64,000 nucleotides of DNA, taken from assembly GCA_002432715.1 (NCBI GenBank), contig DJGJ01000035.1, positions 45,311 through 109,310 of the forward strand, read 5' to 3'. The translations under genes were made by a program, and so were the position numbers. The notes beneath the pieces are model-generated. The model was given only the letters and a program-made list of their open reading frames with translations, had not been told where the DNA came from and ran no database searches. The stretch is from Sphaerochaeta sp. UBA5849. GTDB lineage: Bacteria > Spirochaetota > Spirochaetia > Sphaerochaetales > Sphaerochaetaceae. Positions within the stretch are counted from its first letter, which is position 1; every line of letters begins with the position of its first letter. Below, piece after piece: positions 1 through 6,407 of this stretch.

Positions 1-661
1 TTCCGGCGGCGCAATAGGCATCCAAAACAGAACCATGAATGGCAGGACTATGACCGTCAATGATTTTTTTCGCTTTTTTTGCTTCCCGGATCTTGTCCAG
101 CACCAGCGAGGAACCGTTGACGACCCCCGGATAATCCATCATCTCCCCCAGTCCGAGCACCCGCTCATGCTGCAAAGGTGCAACCAGATCGGCAGCGTGC
201 ATTACGGCTCCGCTGTGTTCGAAGGTGGTTGCAGGAACACAGGAAGGGACCATGAAAAAGGCCTGCAAAGCGATGTTTTCTGAGGCATCGAGCATGTAGG
301 AAAGCCCGTCAAGCCCGCAGACGTTGCAAATTTCGTGCGGATCGGCGATGACTGTCGTCGTCCCGCAGGGAACGACAAGGTTGCTGAACTCTGCAGGCGT
401 TGCATGACTGGACTCTATATGGACATGGCTGTCGATCAAGCCAGGAATCAAATAGCATCGCCGGGCATCCACCATCAAGCGGGCCCTTCCCTCCCCCGGT
501 TGGGCATACCCGGTAAAATATCCTTCGCTTATCAGCACATCCGCTTCAAACCACTCTTTATTATACACATCCAAGACACGGGCATTGGTAATGCAGAGTT
601 GGGCTTCTTTTCGTAGTGAGGCGGTCGCAATCACCTCGCTCAGCACATCCAAAGAATCCAT
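1..661 (-). CDS. ade: Adenine deaminase (C-terminus beyond window edge)
   Basis: This gene would convert adenine to hypoxanthine and ammonia in purine salvage or catabolism. About 220 N-terminal residues are visible. They include the metal-binding signature IPGLIDSHVHIESS near residue 73 and the family segments PCGTTTVIADPHEICNVCG and FMVPSCVPAT, typical of the AdeC-type amidohydrolase family. The start ATG at 659-661 follows an AGGAG Shine-Dalgarno at about 8 nt. The gene is divergent from a purine permease, which fits adenine uptake and use. The C-terminal part runs off the left edge of the window, so completeness cannot be judged. Confidence 0.9.
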   Translation of the reverse strand, partial: MDSLDVLSEVIATASLRKEAQLCITNARVLDVYNKEWFEADVLISEGYFTGYAQPGEGRARLMVDARRCYLIPGLIDSHVHIESSHATPAEFSNLVVPCGTTTVIADPHEICNVCGLDGLSYMLDASENIALQAFFMVPSCVPATTFEHSGAVMHAADLVAPLQHERVLGLGEMMDYPGVVNGSSLVLDKIREAKKAKKIIDGHSPAIHGSVLDAYCAAG

Positions 662-676
662 AAGCTCTCCTTTTTG

Positions 677-691
677 GCAACATATTGCAAC
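677..691. promoter_or_regulatory. GTTGC-N5-GTTGC direct repeat in the ade leader
   Basis: The plus strand reads GCAACATATTGCAAC, a direct repeat with a 10-bp period. The same arrangement occurs at 6384-6398 and 17725-17739, near other purine genes. Here it lies downstream of the predicted ade -10 box, between the start point and the Shine-Dalgarno. A repressor site is therefore more likely than an activator site. The binding protein is unknown. Confidence 0.45.
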
Positions 692-702
692 GTATTTTTC
701 TT

Positions 703-730
703 AGTGTACCATCTCAACAGGAATCTTCAA
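703..730 (-). promoter_or_regulatory. Predicted ade promoter
   Basis: On the minus strand TTGAAG (730-725) and TACACT (708-703) are separated by 16 bp. Transcription would start near 696, giving a leader of about 35 nt that carries the GTTGC repeat and an AGGAG Shine-Dalgarno. The rest of the 662-938 gap is AT-rich. It holds a lone GCAAC half-site at 885-889 and no gene or purine-riboswitch signature that I can see. Confidence 0.5.
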
Positions 731-938
731 GGAAAAAAGTGACGTTTTCCTGCTCCTCTTTTTAGATAATCCTAGAGATTTTTAAGTATATAGCAAAATT
801 ATCGAAATATATTTATCCACATTGCTGACAATGCACTGGTAAATTGGGTTAAATAACAAATCCGACGATTTTTCTGTACGAGATGCAACATTTGGGTATA
901 GAATATTCATATTCAAAACATCTGCAAGGAGTGCATCG

Positions 939-2225
939 ATGGAAAAGTTTTTCAAGCTCAAGGAACGAAAAACGACCGTCAAGACTGAAGTTATGGCAGG
1001 AATTACCACGTTCCTCACCATGGCTTACATTCTTGCCGTCAACCCTGGCATCCTTTCCGACGCCGGAATGGATTTCTCAAAGGTATTTGCAGCAACCGCC
1101 ATTGCCTCTGCAATTGCCACCTTGGTCATGGCCCTTTTGGCCAACCTGCCGTTCGCCCTCGCCCCAGGCATGGGACTGAACGCCTTCCTCGCCTATACCG
1201 TCGTGTTGGGCATGGGATACAGCTGGCAGTTCGCGCTTACCGCAGTATTCGTGGAAGGTATCATCTTCCTGATTCTTACTGCAGCAAACATCCGCGAAGC
1301 CATCGTCAACAGCATCCCTGCAAACCTGAAGAGAGCAATCGGTGTTGGTATCGGCCTCTTCATCGCCTTCATCGGCATGCAGAATGCAGGTATCATCGTT
1401 GACGGCGCCACCTTGGTTTCCCTCAATGCCGACTGGTTCAAGGGAGCCCCCGGTCTTGCCATGATCGGTCTTCTGATCACCGGCGTCCTGCTCGCCTACA
1501 AGGTAAACGGCGCTCTCTTGATCGGTATCATCATCACCACGATTATCGGCATTCCTTTTGGAATCACCAAGTACGCCGGCGGTTCTTTTGTACCTCCCGC
1601 CCCCTACTTCTTCCCCTTTGAATTCTCCAACATCCTGAGCATCGACTTTGTCGTCATCATGTTCACCTTCCTCTTTGTTGACATGTTCGACACCGTTGGA
1701 ACCCTGATCGGCTGCGCAACCAAGGCTGACATGATCCAGAAAGACGGCTCGATTCCCAACTGCAAGGAAGCCTTGTTTGCAGACGCAGTCGGAACAACCG
1801 TTGGTGCTATGCTTGGCACTTCCACGGTAACAACATTCGTAGAGTCTTCAGCCGGCGTCGTCGAGGGTGGCCGCACCGGTCTTACCGCACTGGTTGTGGC
1901 AATTCTGTTTGCTCTCTCGCTGTTCCTCGAACCGTTGTTCGGCTCGATTCCCAGTGCTGCCACCGCTCCTGCTTTGATCATCGTCGGTGTCATGATGATG
2001 AGCCCGGTCAAGGATATCGAATGGAGCGAGATGACCGAAGCAATCCCCGCCTTCCTCACCATGATTTTCATGATCGTTGCCTACAGCATCGCCGATGGTA
2101 TCATGTTCGGTATCGTCTCCTACGTGCTGCTCAAGCTATTGACCAAGAAGACCGGCGAGATATCCAAGATGACTTGGGTTGTATTTGGCTTGTTCGTGCT
2201 CAAGATTGTCTTTGGCGCTCTCTAA
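939..2225 (+). CDS. NCS2/AzgA-type guanine/hypoxanthine/adenine permease
   Basis: This 428-residue polytopic inner-membrane protein has about 12 hydrophobic segments. Its N-terminal segment TEVMAGITTFLTMAYILAVN is diagnostic of the AzgA/PbuG branch of purine:H+ symporters. The central segment with DMFDTVGTL and the ESSAGVVEGGRTG motif around residue 305 also match the family. The start is supported by AAGGAG 7-8 nt upstream. It is divergent from adenine deaminase and close to the purine-degradation genes, so it probably supplies their substrates. The exact base imported cannot be read from sequence. Confidence 0.92.
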   Translation: MEKFFKLKERKTTVKTEVMAGITTFLTMAYILAVNPGILSDAGMDFSKVFAATAIASAIATLVMALLANLPFALAPGMGLNAFLAYTVVLGMGYSWQFALTAVFVEGIIFLILTAANIREAIVNSIPANLKRAIGVGIGLFIAFIGMQNAGIIVDGATLVSLNADWFKGAPGLAMIGLLITGVLLAYKVNGALLIGIIITTIIGIPFGITKYAGGSFVPPAPYFFPFEFSNILSIDFVVIMFTFLFVDMFDTVGTLIGCATKADMIQKDGSIPNCKEALFADAVGTTVGAMLGTSTVTTFVESSAGVVEGGRTGLTALVVAILFALSLFLEPLFGSIPSAATAPALIIVGVMMMSPVKDIEWSEMTEAIPAFLTMIFMIVAYSIADGIMFGIVSYVLLKLLTKKTGEISKMTWVVFGLFVLKIVFGAL

Positions 2226-2248
2226 AAGCTTTTAGCTCTGTTCTTATC

Positions 2249-2277
2249 GGACCTCCTGCATGGGAGGTCCTTACTTT
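2249..2277 (+). terminator. Rho-independent terminator after the purine permease
   Basis: GGACCTCC and GGAGGTCC form an 8-bp GC-rich stem around a 6-nt loop, followed by TTACTTTT. It lies 24 nt after the permease stop codon. Confidence 0.8.
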
Positions 2278-2333
2278 TGCATCTACCCATCGCGAATCTT
2301 CTACGCTACAATAACAAGGCCAAGGAGCAATGG

Positions 2334-3338
2334 ATGCGTACCAACCTTTTTTCTCTCGATACAAGCAAGACATACCTGGTCACCGGAGCAGCCGGTTTCA
2401 TCGGGTTTCACCTGACCCGCAGGTTATTGGACCGAGGCTGTTCGGTCATCGGCCTTGACAATCTGAACGACTACTATGAAGTGAGTCTCAAAGAGGAGCG
2501 GTTGAGGCTGCTTGCCTGCGACAACTTCTACTTTTACAAGGCAGATCTTGCCGACAAGAAGGCGCTCGACGACATCTTTGCGACGCACACTATCGATTAT
2601 GTCATCAATCTGGCGGCACAGGCTGGAGTAAGGTACAGCATCGACAATCCCTATGCATACCTCCAGTCGAACCTGGTTGGTTTTCTCAACATTTTGGAGG
2701 CCTGCCGCCACTATCAGGTCAAGCACCTTGTCTATGCCTCCTCCTCCTCGGTATATGGACTTAACAGCAAGATTCCCTACTCGACCCAAGACAAGGTGGA
2801 CCATCCGGTGAGCCTCTATGCAGCGACGAAAAAATCGAATGAGCTGATGGCCCACGCCTATACGCATCTCTACCGGATTCCTTCCACGGGGCTGCGCTTC
2901 TTCACCGTCTACGGTCCCTTTGGGAGACCTGACATGGCCTACTTCTCCTTTGCCAAACGAATCATGGAAGGCAAGAGCATCAAGGTCTTCAATCACGGGG
3001 ACATGTGGCGTGATTTCACCTATGTCGATGACATCATCACCGCCATCGAGCGAATCATCCCCAATCCTCCCGAGGAAAATGAGGCGAAAGACCGCTACAA
3101 AGTGTACAATATCGGCAACAACAAACCGGTCAGGTTGAATACGTTCATTGAGATTCTCGAGTCCTGCCTGGGCAGGGAAGCCGTCAAGGAATACCTGCCC
3201 ATGCAAAGCGGGGATGTGTACCAAACCTATGCCGATGTCTCCGACCTCATGGAGGATTTCGATTTCAAGCCGGATACTCCTCTTGAACAAGGGCTTGCAT
3301 CGTTCGTGAATTGGTTCAAGAGCTACTACCAGCTCTGA
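2334..3338 (+). CDS. NAD-dependent sugar epimerase, UDP-glucuronate 4-epimerase type
   Basis: This 334-residue extended SDR epimerase has the NAD-binding TGAAGFIG motif near residue 17 and the family segment GLDNLNDYY. The catalytic triad region includes SSSSVYG and the active-site Tyr/Lys pair in YAATKKSN. The segment AAQAGVRYS and the phrase MWRDFTYVDD are typical of UDP-glucuronate 4-epimerases that feed surface polysaccharide synthesis. The start at 2334 is chosen because AAGGAG lies 6 nt upstream; an in-frame upstream ATG at 2277 overlaps the previous terminator. It appears monocistronic. Substrate specificity is inferred from similarity only. Confidence 0.85.
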   Translation: MRTNLFSLDTSKTYLVTGAAGFIGFHLTRRLLDRGCSVIGLDNLNDYYEVSLKEERLRLLACDNFYFYKADLADKKALDDIFATHTIDYVINLAAQAGVRYSIDNPYAYLQSNLVGFLNILEACRHYQVKHLVYASSSSVYGLNSKIPYSTQDKVDHPVSLYAATKKSNELMAHAYTHLYRIPSTGLRFFTVYGPFGRPDMAYFSFAKRIMEGKSIKVFNHGDMWRDFTYVDDIITAIERIIPNPPEENEAKDRYKVYNIGNNKPVRLNTFIEILESCLGREAVKEYLPMQSGDVYQTYADVSDLMEDFDFKPDTPLEQGLASFVNWFKSYYQL

Positions 3339-3424
3339 TACAGCACCCCAGAAAAGGACTACACTCAAGAAAAGAAAAACAGCAACATTCTTTTCATAGT
3401 TTGCTGCATACCACCACAGTGACC

Positions 3425-3453
3425 AAGACACAAGAGAGCGACTCTGCTAGACT
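3425..3453 (+). promoter_or_regulatory. Predicted promoter giving a leaderless mRNA
   Basis: AAGACA (3425-3430), a 17-bp spacer and an extended -10 TGC-TAGACT (3448-3453) lie 6 nt before the ATG at 3460. The start point would coincide with the start codon, and no Shine-Dalgarno is present. Confidence 0.6.
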
Positions 3454-3459
3454 GTTCAT

Positions 3460-4665
3460 ATGTACGATGTCATCATCATTGGAGGTGGAGCAGCCGGTCT
3501 CTTTGCTGCCGCGAACCTCAAGACACACAACGGCTTGGTACTCGACCATTGTCCCGAAGTGGGCAGAAAACTGCTGATAACCGGCAGCGGTCAGTGCAAT
3601 CTCACCAACACCCTGCCTACCGACTCTTTTCTCACCCATTTCGGCAGCAAGCAGCAACGCAACTTCCTGTTGCCGGCACTGCAGAACTTCACCACCAAAA
3701 ACCTGTACGATTGGTTTGAACAACAAGGACTGCCTCTTCTCGTCCGCGAGGACGGCAAGGTGTTTCCCAAAAGCCTTGACGCCCGCGATGTACGCTCTTT
3801 TCTGATTCGGCTCTCCAAGGTGAAAATCATTACCAATGTACACATCACATCCATCACACCCTTGGAGCAAGGGTTTCTGATTGCAACAGCGAACGCAGCG
3901 TATGAGACAAGAAACCTCATTCTTGCCACCGGCGGCATGAGTTACCCGAGAACCGGCAGCGATGGAAGCGGCTATGAATTGGCCAAAACACTCGGACACA
4001 GCATTGTGCCTTTGAAACCAGGTCTGACTGCGATCAGCATCACCGACCATCCCTTCAGGCATCTGGCAGGAAACGCTGTACGCGATGCCTTCGTATCCTT
4101 CTACCACAGCGGCGAAAATGCTGCGTACGAGCAGAGACGAGGCGATGTCCTATTCACGCATGACGGTCTCTCCGGACCGGCGATTCTCAGCAGCTCCCGG
4201 CTCGTCAGGAAGCAGGATGTAATCAAGCTTTCCCTCATAAGCTCTGCAAGCCACGCCCAGGCCGAGCGATTGCTCCAGGGTGCACTCACTACGCCCAACA
4301 AGCTTGTCACCACAGTCCTGAAGGAAACCGGCATGGTTTCAAGCCTTGCCAGAACACTGATTGAAATGGCGGATATTGGAAACGATGCCACCACGGCAAC
4401 CCTGGATAAGGCAAAGCGCAAAACATTGGTTTCACTGGCGAGCAGTCTTGAGCTTCACGTATCGAGTACGAAGGGTTTCCAGTCGGCAATGGTAACCAGC
4501 GGCGGGGTACATCTAGGAGAGGTCAATAGAAAGACCATGGAATCGAACAAGACCAAGGGCTTGTTCTTCTGCGGTGAGATGCTCGACTATGACGGAGAGA
4601 GCGGCGGATATAATCTACAGGCAGCCTTTAGTACTGCCTATCTCGCAGTACAGAGTGTACATTAG
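3460..4665 (+). CDS. HI0933/BaiN-family flavoprotein
   Basis: This 401-residue protein has an N-terminal FAD-binding Rossmann motif IIIGGGAAGLFAA at residues 5-17. It is followed by the family signature GRKLLITGSGQCNLTN, which places it in the HI0933-like (BaiN/RdsA) flavoprotein family. The C-terminal FCGEMLDYDGESGGYNLQAA also matches that family. Members are soluble FAD/NAD(P) oxidoreductases, mostly of uncertain role; some reduce bile-acid intermediates. The gene is followed 9 nt later by a VOC-fold protein, so the two are probably cotranscribed. The mRNA looks leaderless. Confidence 0.88.
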   Translation: MYDVIIIGGGAAGLFAAANLKTHNGLVLDHCPEVGRKLLITGSGQCNLTNTLPTDSFLTHFGSKQQRNFLLPALQNFTTKNLYDWFEQQGLPLLVREDGKVFPKSLDARDVRSFLIRLSKVKIITNVHITSITPLEQGFLIATANAAYETRNLILATGGMSYPRTGSDGSGYELAKTLGHSIVPLKPGLTAISITDHPFRHLAGNAVRDAFVSFYHSGENAAYEQRRGDVLFTHDGLSGPAILSSSRLVRKQDVIKLSLISSASHAQAERLLQGALTTPNKLVTTVLKETGMVSSLARTLIEMADIGNDATTATLDKAKRKTLVSLASSLELHVSSTKGFQSAMVTSGGVHLGEVNRKTMESNKTKGLFFCGEMLDYDGESGGYNLQAAFSTAYLAVQSVH

Positions 4666-4674
4666 GAGGAATCT

Positions 4675-5037
4675 ATGAATTTTTTATGGGCGACCATCAC
4701 CGTTCGTGACATGGATGCAAGTCTGGACTTTTATCAGAATGTTGTAGGCCTGAGCCTGAACACACGGGTGAGAAGCAATGAGAGCACCGAACTGGCCTTT
4801 CTCGGTGGCGGACAGACACAAATCGAATTGATACATCACTCCAAGGGAGAGATTCAGGATATGGGAAAAGCCATCAGCCTCGGGTTCGCCGTCGACGATC
4901 TCGATGTAATGATGCAGAAGATTAAGGAGCAAGGCTTGGAGATCCATGAGGGCCCGTTTGCACCCAATCCACATATCCGATTCTTCTTTGTCCTCGACCC
5001 GAACGGTTTGAGAATCCAATTTGTTGAAAGACGCTAG
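4675..5037 (+). CDS. VOC-superfamily (glyoxalase/dioxygenase fold) protein
   Basis: This 120-residue protein has the two-repeat VOC fold: RDMDASLDFYQNVVGL in the first half, and a DDLD element and DPNGLRIQFVE in the second. In glyoxalase I and relatives, two His and two Glu residues bind the metal. Here the His of the first strand is replaced (ATITV), and the His expected at the start of the second repeat is replaced by Leu in SLGFAV. The Glu positions in QIELIHH and QFVERR remain. Classical glyoxalase I chemistry is therefore unlikely. A strong AGGAGG precedes the ATG. Confidence 0.85.
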   Translation: MNFLWATITVRDMDASLDFYQNVVGLSLNTRVRSNESTELAFLGGGQTQIELIHHSKGEIQDMGKAISLGFAVDDLDVMMQKIKEQGLEIHEGPFAPNPHIRFFFVLDPNGLRIQFVERR

Positions 5038-5045
5038 CAAAACAG

Positions 5046-5073
5046 CGAGCCGGGATTTCTCCCGGCTCGTTTT
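5046..5073 (+). terminator. Rho-independent terminator after the VOC gene
   Basis: CGAGCCGGG and CCCGGCTCG form a 9-bp stem around ATTTCT, followed by TTTTC. It separates the plus-strand pair from convergent ygeW. Confidence 0.85.
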
Positions 5074-5096
5074 CTCCCTATCTACAGGATACTGAC

Positions 5097-6296
5097 TTAT
5101 TTGATTCTCTTGGTTGCGGCCTCAAGCAGCTCATCCAACTTTACAGAAGGATTTTGGAACTTGGAGAGGAAAATCATGGCTGCGATGATGTACGGCTTGT
5201 AACTGGCTTCCTTGTAGAGTGGCACCAGGTAGCGGTCGAACACGGAAGCCTCAACCTCGCCTTCCTTGCAGGAGACTCCGGTGATGTCGGCAGGCAGGCA
5301 GTGCATGTACAGGGCCTTCCCTTCCTTGGTCAGCTTCATCAAATCCTCGGTGCAGGTCCATTCCTTGAACTTTGCGTTGTTTGCCAGGCAGGTCTTCTCA
5401 AGAGCCTTCAAGGCTTCCTGATCTCCATGCTCGACAATCTTGGTTCTCTCTTCCATTACCGCAAAGGGAGCCCAGCTCTTCGGATAGACGATGTCTGCAT
5501 CCTTGAAAGCCTCGGCCATGGAGCCGACACGCTTGTAGGAACCACCGTTCTTCTTTGCATTCTCCTTGGCAATTTCCTCAACCTCGGGCATTACATTGTA
5601 CCCCTCGGGGTGGGCAAGCACCACATCCATGCCGAAGCGGGTGAACAGGCCGATGATTCCCTGGGGAACCGAGAGCGGCTTGCCGTAGGAGGGACTGTAA
5701 GCCCAGGTCATGGCAATCTTCTTGCCCTTCAGGTTCTCGACTCCACCGAAGTGGTTGATGACGTGCAGCATGTCAGCCATGCTCTGGGTCGGGTGATCGA
5801 TATCGCACTGGAGGTTCACCAAGGTGGGTCTCTGCTCAAGCACACCGTCGTCATAGCCATCCTGCACAGCCTGGGCAACGGTCTTCATGTAGGTATGGCC
5901 CTTGCCGATGTACATATCGTCGCGAATGCCGATGACGTCGGCCATGAAGCTGACCATGTTGGCAGTCTCGCGGACCGTCTCACCGTGGGCGATCTGACTG
6001 GTCTTCTCGTCCAAGTCCTGCACCTCGAGGCCAAGCAGGTTGCAGGCGCTGGCGAAACTGAAACGTGTTCGGGTGGAGTTGTCGCGGAATATCGAGATTC
6101 CAAGGCCACTATCAAACACTTTGGTGGAAATGTTGTTCTCGCGCAGGGCACGCAGAACTTCCGCTACCTGAAACACAGCTGCAATTTCGTCGTCGGACTC
6201 CTTCCAAGTATGGAAAAAGTCATTGAGATACATGTTGTCTGTTTTGAGGGTCTTCAGCTCCTCGATCATCTTCTTAATAGTGGCTTTGTCCTTCAT
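5097..6296 (-). CDS. ygeW: YgeW-type knotted carbamoyltransferase
   Basis: This 399-residue member of the ATCase/OTCase superfamily carries the carbamoyl-phosphate motif NSTRTRFSFA near residue 75 and the MHCLPAD motif near residue 335. Overall similarity is to YgeW of the E. coli ygeW-xdhD cluster. Its carbamoyl acceptor is not established; in purine breakdown it may release carbamoyl phosphate for ATP. The start has GGAGG 8 nt upstream. It forms its own transcription unit from a promoter at 6347-6375, in the space left by xdhD. It is convergent with the VOC gene. Confidence 0.9.
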   Translation of the reverse strand: MKDKATIKKMIEELKTLKTDNMYLNDFFHTWKESDDEIAAVFQVAEVLRALRENNISTKVFDSGLGISIFRDNSTRTRFSFASACNLLGLEVQDLDEKTSQIAHGETVRETANMVSFMADVIGIRDDMYIGKGHTYMKTVAQAVQDGYDDGVLEQRPTLVNLQCDIDHPTQSMADMLHVINHFGGVENLKGKKIAMTWAYSPSYGKPLSVPQGIIGLFTRFGMDVVLAHPEGYNVMPEVEEIAKENAKKNGGSYKRVGSMAEAFKDADIVYPKSWAPFAVMEERTKIVEHGDQEALKALEKTCLANNAKFKEWTCTEDLMKLTKEGKALYMHCLPADITGVSCKEGEVEASVFDRYLVPLYKEASYKPYIIAAMIFLSKFQNPSVKLDELLEAATKRIK

Positions 6297-6346
6297 GTTG
6301 TGAAACCTCCATTGGTTTTGTTCATAAAAAAAATCCAGACAAGGGC

Positions 6347-6375
6347 ACTATACCATGACAAGGTGCCGCTGTCTA
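6347..6375 (-). promoter_or_regulatory. ygeW promoter
   Basis: On the minus strand TAGACA (6375-6370), a 17-bp spacer and TATAGT (6352-6347) match sigma70 well. Transcription would start near 6340, leaving a leader of about 44 nt with a GGAGG ribosome-binding site. Confidence 0.75.
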
Positions 6376-6383
6376 GATTTAAT

Positions 6384-6398
6384 GTTGCAGTTTGTTGC
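6384..6398. promoter_or_regulatory. GTTGC-N5-GTTGC direct repeat upstream of the ygeW promoter
   Basis: The plus strand reads GTTGCAGTTTGTTGC. It ends 8 bp upstream of the ygeW -35 box, the same distance as the matching repeat at the ygfK promoter. A position centred near -50 suits an activator. The site lies in the short gap between the xdhD stop and the ygeW promoter. Confidence 0.6.
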
Positions 6399-6407
6399 AA
6401 GAATCCT

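Noticed and set aside
662..938. Purine riboswitch ahead of the purine permease
   Set aside because: The three-way-junction loops and conserved pyrimidine core of the purine class are not present.
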